A DNA stretch of 56,566 nucleotides from Natrinema altunense. Its GTDB lineage: Archaea; Halobacteriota; Halobacteria; Halobacteriales; Natrialbaceae. Made by a program: the position numbers and the translations under genes. Location: contig NZ_JNCS01000016.1 of NCBI RefSeq assembly GCF_000731985.1, positions 1-56,566 on the forward strand, written 5' to 3'. Each line of letters opens with the position of its first letter. The first letter of the stretch is position 1. The notes under the pieces are model-generated. The model saw only the letters and a list, made by a program, of their open reading frames with translations. It was not told where the DNA came from and made no database searches. Below are positions 16,605 through 24,374 of the stretch, one piece after another.

Positions 16605-17366
16605 TTACCGGCGAGTCTCACAGCCCAGTCGCCGCGCCACCGCGTCGCGAACCCGCTCGAGCACGACGGGATTGTCGCTCGGGCGACCGACGCTGACCGC
16701 ATCCGCGCCGTAGCCGACGTACTCGCGGACGGTCTCGTCGTCGCGGACGCCGTTGTTGGCGATCACGAACAGGTCGGTGGCGTCGACGATGGCGGCGATG
16801 ACCGATTCGGTGTCCATCGCGTCGACGTGGACGAATGCCGCGCCCGCCGTCTCGAGGCGGCGGGCCAGTCCCGGCAGGTCGACGCCCGGTACCTCCGCGC
16901 GGACCTTCACCCCGACGGTCACACCGGTCTCGGCCGCCCGCTCCACGTAGCCAGCGAGTCGCTCGCCGTCCCGCAGGAGCGTCTCGCCACAACCGACGTC
17001 GCGGAGTTCGGCCTGCCGGCAGTGGGCGTTGATCTCGAGGTAGGCTTCCCGATCGCGACAGACGCGAGCGGCGTCGACGACGGGGTCGACGGTCGCACTC
17101 CGGACGTTGACCGCGGGTTGGATCGGCGTCCCAGCGAGCGACTCGAGCTCGCGGGCGATGAAGGCCAGCGGATCGTCGGGCAAGAACTCGGTCCGATCGC
17201 GGGCGACGAGTTCGCGGGCGGCCGCGCGGGAATCGGCGTCGATGGCGATGCCGCCGAGGAACGCGGCCCCGGCGTATTCGGCCCCGGCCCGCGCCCAGTC
17301 GGCGTCGGCCTCGCCGCTGAGGCTCGCGAGCGCGAGCGGCGGCGTAAACGACACTGTCGATGCCAT
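16605..17366 (-). CDS. DUS-like TIM-barrel protein (archaeal NifR3-related)
   Basis: 253 residues, a flavin-type TIM barrel of the archaeal family related to tRNA-dihydrouridine synthase. Landmarks are the N-terminal SFTPPLALASLSG strand, PIQPAVNVRSATVDPVV, EINAHCRQAELRDVGCGETLL (in place of the DUS NxGCP loop), VGVKVRAEVPG and LFVIANNGVRDDETVREYVGYGADAVSVGR. The Cys in NAHCRQ stands where true Dus enzymes have their active-site Cys loop. It starts 1 bp after the cofD stop, so the two are one transcription unit. The RNA substrate is unproven. Confidence 0.8.
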   Translation of the reverse strand: MASTVSFTPPLALASLSGEADADWARAGAEYAGAAFLGGIAIDADSRAAARELVARDRTEFLPDDPLAFIARELESLAGTPIQPAVNVRSATVDPVVDAARVCRDREAYLEINAHCRQAELRDVGCGETLLRDGERLAGYVERAAETGVTVGVKVRAEVPGVDLPGLARRLETAGAAFVHVDAMDTESVIAAIVDATDLFVIANNGVRDDETVREYVGYGADAVSVGRPSDNPVVLERVRDAVARRLGCETRR

Positions 17367-17367
17367 C

Positions 17368-18360
17368 TCAGCGTCCGTGCTCGATCGCGTCGTCGATCGC
17401 GCGGATCACGCGCGCAGCGTCCTCGCTGGAATCGATCGCGATGTCCGTCCGAACCGTCGGCCGGTCGAAATCGGCGTCGTCGCCGTCGTCGACCACGAAC
17501 GCGTCCGCGAACGGGTAGGCGGTCGCCAGCCCCTCGGTGCTCGGCTCCGCGTTGACGGCCTCCATGAGGTCACCCGCGGGCCCGGAGAACGCGTCGTCGC
17601 CGAGGAACGGCGAGACGGCGACGACGGTCGTCTGGGCGAGCGCGTCCGCGACGCCCGGGAGCGCGAGCATCGGTCCGATACTGGTGACCGGGTTCGACGG
17701 GCCGATGACGACGGTGTCCTCGAGCGCCTCGAGGACGCCCGGTGCGGGCTCGGCCTTCGAGGAGCCGCGGAACTCGACGGTGTCGACGGCCGGATCGCCC
17801 CGACGGGCGACCCAGTACTCCTGGAAGTGCATGACTCCCTCGTCCGTGTGGACGAGGCTTGCGACGGGATCGTCGCTCATCGGGAGGAGATCGATCGTCA
17901 GTCCGAAGGCGTCGGCGAGTCGCTCGGTCGCCTCGCTCAACGTCTTCCCCTCGTCGATGAGGCTCGTCCGCGTGATGTGGACGGCCCGATCGCGGTCACC
18001 GATGGTCATGAACTCGGCAACGCCCGAAAAGCGACGCCAGTTCGCGAGCGTCCGCCCCTCGGTCTGCCTGTCGTCGGGGAGATACTGCGGACCCTCGGGC
18101 AACCCCGCGGCCGACGCGATGTCGGAAAGGGCCGAGTTGGTCCGCTGCGTATCGCCCTCGATGCCCCACCACGTCTCTCGGTCGAGGATTCCACCACCCT
18201 GAAACAGCAGCGTATCGATGTCCGGCGAGACCAAGAGCCCGCCGATCTCGATGTCGTCACCAGTGTTGACGACGACTGTGGTCTCCTCCGGCGAGAACGC
18301 GGCGGCAGCACCGTCCAATAGCTTCGGCGTTCCAGTGCCCCCGGAGAGGAAAGTTACCAT
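17368..18360 (-). CDS. cofD: 2-phospho-L-lactate transferase (coenzyme F420 biosynthesis)
   Basis: Transfers phospholactyl (or phosphoenolpyruvyl) from the guanylated intermediate to the deazaflavin Fo, forming F420-0. The 330-residue protein has the family's N-terminal [17 protein letters not shown], then [25 protein letters not shown] and the metal/substrate region [44 protein letters not shown] and AVSPFLG complete it. It heads a two-gene unit with the DUS-like gene. F420 is used by several haloarchaeal oxidoreductases, although the Fo-forming genes are not in this window. Confidence 0.95.
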   Translation of the reverse strand: MVTFLSGGTGTPKLLDGAAAAFSPEETTVVVNTGDDIEIGGLLVSPDIDTLLFQGGGILDRETWWGIEGDTQRTNSALSDIASAAGLPEGPQYLPDDRQTEGRTLANWRRFSGVAEFMTIGDRDRAVHITRTSLIDEGKTLSEATERLADAFGLTIDLLPMSDDPVASLVHTDEGVMHFQEYWVARRGDPAVDTVEFRGSSKAEPAPGVLEALEDTVVIGPSNPVTSIGPMLALPGVADALAQTTVVAVSPFLGDDAFSGPAGDLMEAVNAEPSTEGLATAYPFADAFVVDDGDDADFDRPTVRTDIAIDSSEDAARVIRAIDDAIEHGR

Positions 18361-18501
18361 ACCTACACCTCTCGAGCGAGGCTACTTAATCGCTTATGGC
18401 CGGCTTTCGGGACCCGGAAATACCGTCCCGAACCGCTTCGTCGAACGACGACCAGCGGCCAGGGCGGCGGTCCCATGTAGGGGGGCGGGAGGATCGCGCG
18501 G

Positions 18502-21006
18502 TTACTCGACGACGATCGTGCCGGTCATGAAGCGTTCGTGGGGGATGCAGACGTACTCGTGTTCGCCCGTCGTCTCGAACGTGTGGACGTACGATTGGCC
18601 CGACTGGACCGCGCCGTTGCCGTTCTCCCATCCCTCGCGAGCACCGTCTTCGCTGTCGAACCCGCCCGACGCCCAGTAGGCCGCGTCGCTCGGAATCCCG
18701 TCTTCGAAGGCCGTGACCGTGTGCGGTTCGCCGGCCGCATGTTTCCAGGCGACGGTCTCGCCCTGCTTGACGGTGAGCGTCTCCGGAGCGTACGCGGTCG
18801 CCTGCATCTCGACGACGTGGTCGGCGTCGTCCGGGACGCCCTCGACGACGTTCGGCCCGCCCTGGAGGTCGGGTGCTGATTCGGTTTCCTCGGCAGTGTC
18901 AGCCGACCCGTCGACCGGCGCTGCGTCGGCCGCGCCGGCGACCGCGAACTGCGCCCGTAACGCCGCCGTCGCGAACGCTTCGGCGGCCTCGTCGACGCCC
19001 ATCTCCGTCTCGTGGGCGGCGTCGCTCTCGGCGTCGCTCGCCTCGAGCGCGGCGATGTACTCTTCGAGGGCCGTCTCGAACCCTTCGTAGGCCTCCTGGT
19101 CGGCCTCCTCGAGGAGTTCGTGGGCCTGTGCACCTTCGAACGTCTCGTACACGTCATCCATGAGTGACGCGGCGGCAGCCCCGAACGAGCCGCCGGCGGC
19201 CGCGACGACGGTATAGGTCGCGGCGACCGCTTGCTCGTTGAACGCTCGGGCCGTAGCTCCGACAGTCTCATCGTTCCCGGCGGCGGCCTGTGCGTCGCCG
19301 AGCGCGCCCTCGAACGATTCGTATCGGTCGTGGTCGGCGTCCTCGAGTGCCTCGTGGAACCCGCCCGCACCCTTCTCGAAGTACTCGAACGTCTCCCCGA
19401 CGACGGTTTCGGCTCGGTCGGACGCACCGAGGGCGTCTAGAACGCCGGCGTCGAACACCCGCGCGGCCATGTACCCGCTTTCGACGGCGCTGACCTGTGC
19501 GGGCGAGCCGACGGTCGTCTCGAACTCGAGGAGGGTCTCGCGGATCCCGTTCGCGTGTTCGTCGACGGCCGCGTCGTCGCCGTTCTCGCAGGCCTCGATG
19601 AGGCCTTGCAGGTGCTCCTCTTCGAAGGTCTCGTAGAGCGAGTCGTCGGTTTCCTCGAGCGTTTCGTGGAAGTCGGCTTCGTTGGCCTCGAAGGTCTCGA
19701 ACAGCCCGCGGACGAGTTCGGCGGCGACCGCGTTCTCGCCGAGCCGATACCGTTCCACCGCGTCCTCGGTCCGAGCTTTGAAGAAGCCAGCCTCGATCAG
19801 TGCGGCCTCGCTACCGGTCCCCAGGGCCTCGATCCCGGTCACCAGCCCGTCGTCGATCGCATCGACGGCGGTGTCGACCCCCGCCGGGTCGTCGTTCTCG
19901 ATCGCCGTCGCGAGCGCGTCCAGGCCGTCCTCCTCGAATCGGTGGTAGGCGTCCTCGCTCGCCTCCTCGAGCGCCTCGTGTGCACGAGCGCCCTCGAAGT
20001 GTTCGAACGCGTTCTCGACGACCCGCGCGGCTGCATCGCGCTTCCCGCGCTCGAAGAGCCAGGCCGCGTCGTGGGCCCGCGCCCGATACACGGTCAGGGC
20101 AGCGGCGTGAGCGAACGCCGTCGACGGCCCGCCAAGCCCCGCGAGCGCCGCAGCGTCCCACCCGCGTGCCTGATAGGCGGCGATCTGCCCGGCACCCGCT
20201 GCCGACTCGGACGGCGCGAGGGCGTAGCCGCCGTCGATGGCCGCCTCGAGCGCATCGCTCGCGCTCGAGCGGACGCTCGCTTCGTCCTCGTTGCCCGCGG
20301 CCGTGGCGACGCTCTCCATTGCGCGTTCGAATCGCTCGTAAACGCCGCTGTCGGCTTCCCCGATCGCGTCGTGCACGGCCGCCCCCTCGAACCGTTCGAA
20401 CGCGTCGTTCGCGACCGTTTCGGCGGCGTCGAAGGCCCCGGCCGAGGCGAGCATGACGCTATCGGCGACCGTTGTCCCGAACGCCTGCAGATCGAACGCC
20501 TGGGCCGTCGGCTCGCCAACGAGGGTCTGTTGGGCTCCGCGGAGTTGCTCGTCCGCGATACCGGCTTCCTCCCGTCCGCGAGCGATGTCGTTCTGCTCCA
20601 GCCCCTCCGTCCGGAGTTCGACGAGCGCCTCCTCGAACGCCTCGTAGCGCGACTCGTCTGTTTCCTCGAGCATTTCGTGGGCGTTGTACTCGCCGCTGGC
20701 TTGCTCAAAGCGATCGAACGTCCGACTGGCGATAGCAGCGCCGGCACCGGTCTCACCGGCCTCCCCCGCGGCGAGCGCGTCCCACAGTCGCGCTCGCATC
20801 GCGTTCCATTCGGCGGCGACGGCCGTCTCGGCCGGCTTGGCCGGCTTGGCGTCCGTCGACTCCTCGTCGGACTCCGGGGATGCCCCGTCTTCCCCCGAGC
20901 CCGATTCGGGTTCTTTTTCCTCGGTCGTCTCGGAACACCCGGCGAGTCCGAGACTCGCGATTGCAGCGCCGCTCCCCTTCAACCACGCGCGTCGTGTCTG
21001 CCGCAT
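18502..21006 (-). CDS. Tat lipoprotein with six DUF5059-like repeats and blue-copper domain
   Basis: 834 residues. A twin-arginine signal (MRQTRRAWLKG) leads to a lipobox LAGC with C24, so it is probably anchored outside the cell. A Glu/Ser linker (25-60) follows. Six repeats then occur, each with F/Y-E-x-F-E, a His (110, 212, 343, 447, 551, 629), H-E-x-L-E-E-x-D and Y-E-x-F-E, beginning at about 97, 203, 334, 436, 540 and 620. A plastocyanin-type domain (719-834) has Cu ligands H762, C820, H823 and M827. The family is DUF5059/halocyanin-like. Two DtxR-type operators overlap the promoter, and the start ATG is about 21 nt from the TATA box, so the mRNA is leaderless or nearly so. Extracellular metal handling is likely (inference). 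Confidence 0.85.
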   Translation of the reverse strand: MRQTRRAWLKGSGAAIASLGLAGCSETTEEKEPESGSGEDGASPESDEESTDAKPAKPAETAVAAEWNAMRARLWDALAAGEAGETGAGAAIASRTFDRFEQASGEYNAHEMLEETDESRYEAFEEALVELRTEGLEQNDIARGREEAGIADEQLRGAQQTLVGEPTAQAFDLQAFGTTVADSVMLASAGAFDAAETVANDAFERFEGAAVHDAIGEADSGVYERFERAMESVATAAGNEDEASVRSSASDALEAAIDGGYALAPSESAAGAGQIAAYQARGWDAAALAGLGGPSTAFAHAAALTVYRARAHDAAWLFERGKRDAAARVVENAFEHFEGARAHEALEEASEDAYHRFEEDGLDALATAIENDDPAGVDTAVDAIDDGLVTGIEALGTGSEAALIEAGFFKARTEDAVERYRLGENAVAAELVRGLFETFEANEADFHETLEETDDSLYETFEEEHLQGLIEACENGDDAAVDEHANGIRETLLEFETTVGSPAQVSAVESGYMAARVFDAGVLDALGASDRAETVVGETFEYFEKGAGGFHEALEDADHDRYESFEGALGDAQAAAGNDETVGATARAFNEQAVAATYTVVAAAGGSFGAAAASLMDDVYETFEGAQAHELLEEADQEAYEGFETALEEYIAALEASDAESDAAHETEMGVDEAAEAFATAALRAQFAVAGAADAAPVDGSADTAEETESAPDLQGGPNVVEGVPDDADHVVEMQATAYAPETLTVKQGETVAWKHAAGEPHTVTAFEDGIPSDAAYWASGGFDSEDGAREGWENGNGAVQSGQSYVHTFETTGEHEYVCIPHERFMTGTIVVE

Positions 21007-21010
21007 GGTT

Positions 21011-21026
21011 TTTAGGCTTCCCTAAA
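21011..21026 (-). promoter_or_regulatory. DtxR/Idr-like operator 1 overlapping the promoter
   Basis: A perfect inverted repeat, TTTAGG-cttc-CCTAAA, resembles the half-sites bound by DtxR/IdeR/Idr iron repressors. It begins 5 bp upstream of the start codon and overlaps the minus-strand TATA box TATATTTA (21023-21030), so a bound repressor would block promoter use. Confidence 0.6.
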
Positions 21027-21044
21027 TATACAAATGCGTTCCGA

Positions 21045-21060
21045 TTTTGGCTGGCCTAAA
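21045..21060 (-). promoter_or_regulatory. DtxR/Idr-like operator 2
   Basis: TTTTGG-ctgg-CCTAAA has the same 6-4-6 layout as operator 1 with one mismatch. It lies 34 bp further upstream, about three helical turns, so both sites face the same side of the DNA. Confidence 0.5.
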
Positions 21061-21304
21061 ACAGTTCGTCACGGCGTTGCTCGCGCTGCTGCGCTGTACT
21101 CGTGGCCTCCGTAGGCCCTGAATCCGGTTCGAACGACCAGGCTCCGATCGGAGCGTGGGCCAGTTTACAGCCACGCGGCGCGGTCCGCACTTTCTCGAGC
21201 CGTCCCGTAATTTCCCGTTTTCGGGTCCCTCTCGATGCCACATTATATAATTACTAATGATGATACCTATATCCCCGAGCGAGGCCTACGACTACTGAGG
21301 ACCG
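21061..21304. other. intergenic region with divergent promoters
   Basis: Short gap between the repeat lipoprotein and the FAD oxidoreductase. It becomes AT-rich near 21241-21275, where ATTATATAA and CCTATATCC are possible TATA boxes for the rightward gene. No gene seen. Confidence 0.4.
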
Positions 21305-22702
21305 ATGGCAGTAACGACCACACCCGTAGACGACGGTGCAATGGACGGACTCGGCGAGGAACTTCGCGGCGAGTTGCTCCGGCCCGGTGATCCGAACTAC
21401 GACGAGCGGCGAGCGGTCTGGAACGGCATGATCGACAGGCGGCCGGCGCTCATCGTTCGAGCGATGGGTGCATCGGACGTGATCGCAACGGTGAACTTCG
21501 CCCGCGAACAGAACGTACTGCTCGCAGTTCGCGGCGGCGGACACAACATCGCCGGCAATGCCGTCTGTGATGACGGAGTGATGCTCGATCTCTCGGCGAT
21601 GCGGTCGGTTCGGGTCGATCCGGCGGAGCAAACGGCTCGCGTCGAGTCGGGCGCAACCCTCGGTGACTTCGACCACGAGGCGCAGGCGTTCGGACTGGCG
21701 ACGCCGACCGGGATCAATTCGACGACCGGCGTTGCGGGGCTCACGCTTGGCGGCGGATTCGGCTGGCTGACTCGCAGGTACGGACTGACGGTGGATAACC
21801 TGCGCTCCGTCGACATCGTCACCGCGGACGGCGAGCTGCGTCACGCAAGCGAGGCGGAAAACCCGGACCTCTTCTGGGGGATTCGAGGCGGCGGCGGTAA
21901 CTTCGGCGTGGTCACCTCGTTCGAGTTCGATCTCCACGAGGTCGGTCCCGAGATACTCTCCGGACCGATCGTCTACGCGGGCGACGATGCGCGGGCGGTC
22001 ATCCGACATGTTCGGGACTTCAACCAGGACGCACCGGACGAGTGCGCCGTCTGGGTCGTGCTTCGGGCGGCACCGCCGCTTCCGTTCCTCCCCGAGGACG
22101 TCCACGGCATCGGCGTCGTTCTCGTCGTGACGTTCTACGCCGGTGATATGGACGAGGGCAGGGAAGTTCTGGCTCCGCTCCGGGAGTACGGGGACCCGAT
22201 CGCCGATGCCGTCGGTCCTCACCAGTACGCGGCGTTCCAGCAGTCGTTCGACCCGCTGCTCACGGAGGGTGCCCGGAACTACTGGAAATCACACAACTTC
22301 AGCGACCTCTCCGACGACGCAATCGATACTGCAATCGAGTACGCAGCCGATCTCCCGTCGCCGCTGTCCGAGATCTTCTTCGGGCAACTCGGCGGCGAGA
22401 TGGCACGCGTCCCCTCGGACGCGACGGCCTACCCCCATCGGGACGCCGAGTACGCGATGAACGTCCACACGCGCTGGGAGGACCCCGCGATGGACGACGA
22501 GTGTCTCGCCTGGTCTCGGGAGTTCTTCGACGCGATGGCACCGTACGCCACCGGCGGCGTCTACGTGAACTTCATCAGCGAGGACGAGGGCGAGGAAGGC
22601 CTCGCCTACGCGGCCAATCGGGACCGGCTGGCCGAGGTCAAGGCCGACTCCGACCCGACGAACCTGTTCCGGATGAACCAGAACGTCGAACCCGCCCGAT
22701 AA
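21305..22702 (+). CDS. FAD-binding oxidoreductase, BBE/PCMH family
   Basis: 465 residues. The PCMH-type FAD domain comes first (about 45-215), with GGGHNIAGNAVCDDGVMLDLS; H80 in GGGH is the residue that binds FAD covalently in this family. The GVAGLTLGGGFGWLTRRYGLTVDNL segment follows. Enzymes with a second, cysteinyl flavin link have Cys near residue 138, but here Asn is present, so one-point attachment is expected. The C-terminal BBE segment is present (YVNFISEDEGEEGLAYAANRDRLAEVKADSDPTNLFRMNQNV). Substrate unknown; sugars, alcohols and alkaloids are used by relatives. Confidence 0.85.
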   Translation: MAVTTTPVDDGAMDGLGEELRGELLRPGDPNYDERRAVWNGMIDRRPALIVRAMGASDVIATVNFAREQNVLLAVRGGGHNIAGNAVCDDGVMLDLSAMRSVRVDPAEQTARVESGATLGDFDHEAQAFGLATPTGINSTTGVAGLTLGGGFGWLTRRYGLTVDNLRSVDIVTADGELRHASEAENPDLFWGIRGGGGNFGVVTSFEFDLHEVGPEILSGPIVYAGDDARAVIRHVRDFNQDAPDECAVWVVLRAAPPLPFLPEDVHGIGVVLVVTFYAGDMDEGREVLAPLREYGDPIADAVGPHQYAAFQQSFDPLLTEGARNYWKSHNFSDLSDDAIDTAIEYAADLPSPLSEIFFGQLGGEMARVPSDATAYPHRDAEYAMNVHTRWEDPAMDDECLAWSREFFDAMAPYATGGVYVNFISEDEGEEGLAYAANRDRLAEVKADSDPTNLFRMNQNVEPAR

Positions 22703-22705
22703 CTC

Positions 22706-22710
22706 TTTTT
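22706..22710 (+). terminator. T5 tract after the FAD oxidoreductase
   Basis: A run of five T's four bases after the stop codon, in a 15-bp gap between convergent genes. Confidence 0.3.
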
Positions 22711-22717
22711 CGAGCCG

Positions 22718-24271
22718 CTACTCGCCGATCCAGTCCGCGAAGCTCCCCTCGAGCAGTGTCTCCGACTGCCGGCTGACGTACTCGCGTTGCATCGTCGCGA
22801 TCGCGTCGTCGAGGTCCGCCCCGTCATCGAGAGCGGACCGGACCTGCTCGCGCTTCCAGTCGGCTGGCGTGACTTCCTGCCGGACGCGCCGCCGGAGAGG
22901 ATAGAGATACTTCGCGGCGTCCTCCTCGCTCAGCCCCCGGTTGGTCAGCCCGTCCTCGGCGTGTGCCAGCAGGTCCTCGTAGAGCGCGAGGCTGTCGGTC
23001 GTCTCCTTGCCGTCGTTGGTGATCCAGGTGAGGTCAGCTTCGAGACCGTCGACCATCGCGGCGTAGAAGTTCCCGCGAGCAAGCTGCCAGTCGAGTTCGA
23101 TGACGGGGTGCTCGAGGCGTGTCAGACTCTCCATCAGGCCGGCGAAGGCGGCGAGGAAGGCGATCGAATCGCGAACCGTGGGCTGGGCGGGAATCGGACG
23201 GAACTCGATGCGGGCGTTCGCAGCCGATCTGGTCGGGCCGCCGAAGACCGGTCGGACCCACCGCCAGTACGTGCCGTGTTTGCGGCTGAAGTGGGGGAAC
23301 TGATCGTCGAAGCGCTCGCCGGGTGCGACCGGCATCGGGACGATAGTGTCGTCATCGGCGACCCGGTCGATCGCTTCGTCGACCGTCTCCAGATCGTGTG
23401 GGAAGCGGACTTTGCCTTCCCCCGTCGTGGGATCGTTGAGGACGGTCTCGAAGATGCTGATACGGTGTTCCATCCAGGCGTCCCGGAGGATGTCGTCGGC
23501 GCTGGCGTCGTCGTCGTAGAGGTCGACGGGGAAAAACGGGGAGTTGACCCCGAGCGCGAGCAGCGGGCCAGCGACCCGGAGCGCGTAATTGAAGTACTCG
23601 GGGAGGTCCGGGGCGTGAGCGACCTGATAGTGGGGCTGAATCGACGTGATAAGGCTCTCGGGCATGACGGTATCGCCCTGTACGGAGACGTTCGGGGCCT
23701 CGATGCGCATTCCCGCGGCGTCGGCCTGCTCGGTGTTGGCCATCGCGTGATACCGGGCGGAGTCGCTCATGTTCGTCGCGATGCGGATCGCCCGTTCCGT
23801 CCCGTCCGGGGCGGTCGCCGTCCGCTCGACGCTGTCGGTGAGGTAGGTCCCCGCCGCCTCGCCTTCAGGGGGAAGCGTCCAGAGCGCGTCGCTGACCAAC
23901 CGCATCCGCTCGGAGTTCGTCACGTCGAGTGCCGTCTGTAACCGGGCCTTGACCTCCGACTCCTGGGCGGCCAGCCCGGGGGCGTTCAGCGGCTGCGGAC
24001 TGGTCGTCATCTCCGCGTTGTGCAGCCCCAGTTCCTTCTCGAAACCGATCAACTCGAGCAGTCGGCGCGGGACCCGCCGCAACGCACAGTCGTCGGCCTT
24101 GACCGCGTAGAACTCGTACTCGAGGCCGACGATCGCCTGCGGGTTGTCGAAGACCCCCTCCTCGACGGCGTCTTTGATGACCGCCGCGTCCGCCTGGGCC
24201 CGCTCCCGAAAGTCGGCGGCGTCGACCGCCAGCACGTCCGCGACCCGTGCGGCGAGTTCCTCCTCTGGCAT
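22718..24271 (-). CDS. GCS2-like carboxylate-amine ligase family protein
   Basis: 517 residues resembling the glutamate-cysteine ligase 2 (GCS2/GshA/YbdK) superfamily. The early strand GLEYEFYAVKADDCALRRVPRRLL (about 49-72) supplies the metal-binding Glu pair. Later segments include HNAEMTTSPQPLNAPG, SIQPHYQVAH and TRSAANARIEFRPIPAQPTVRDSI (about 347-370), the second Glu/Arg motif. The protein is much longer than the halophile gamma-glutamylcysteine synthetase, so it is probably a different ligase. It diverges from the DNA ligase. A minus-strand TATA box 28 nt from the ATG predicts a leaderless mRNA. Confidence 0.65.
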   Translation of the reverse strand: MPEEELAARVADVLAVDAADFRERAQADAAVIKDAVEEGVFDNPQAIVGLEYEFYAVKADDCALRRVPRRLLELIGFEKELGLHNAEMTTSPQPLNAPGLAAQESEVKARLQTALDVTNSERMRLVSDALWTLPPEGEAAGTYLTDSVERTATAPDGTERAIRIATNMSDSARYHAMANTEQADAAGMRIEAPNVSVQGDTVMPESLITSIQPHYQVAHAPDLPEYFNYALRVAGPLLALGVNSPFFPVDLYDDDASADDILRDAWMEHRISIFETVLNDPTTGEGKVRFPHDLETVDEAIDRVADDDTIVPMPVAPGERFDDQFPHFSRKHGTYWRWVRPVFGGPTRSAANARIEFRPIPAQPTVRDSIAFLAAFAGLMESLTRLEHPVIELDWQLARGNFYAAMVDGLEADLTWITNDGKETTDSLALYEDLLAHAEDGLTNRGLSEEDAAKYLYPLRRRVRQEVTPADWKREQVRSALDDGADLDDAIATMQREYVSRQSETLLEGSFADWIGE

Positions 24272-24295
24272 ACCACCGAGTGTGTGGCCGATTGT

Positions 24296-24303
24296 CTTTA
24301 AAG
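24296..24303 (-). promoter_or_regulatory. TATA box of the GCS2-like gene
   Basis: CTTTAAAG, itself a palindrome, is centred 28 nt from the ATG at 24271. Confidence 0.5.
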
Positions 24304-24344
24304 CACGTCTCTCGACTACCGAGCGCCGGTCGGTCTCAGAACCG

Positions 24345-24350
24345 TTTTAC
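24345..24350 (+). promoter_or_regulatory. TATA-like box of lig
   Basis: TTTTAC centred 27 nt before the ligase ATG. Together with the divergent box it places both promoters within about 55 bp. Confidence 0.45.
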
Positions 24351-24374
24351 TCCCCGCGACGATACACGTCGCCG

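Noticed and set aside
19555-21015. Long plus-strand open frame over the repeat lipoprotein
   Set aside because: GC-rich third-position bias creates it; the real gene is on the minus strand with signal peptide, repeats and copper ligands.
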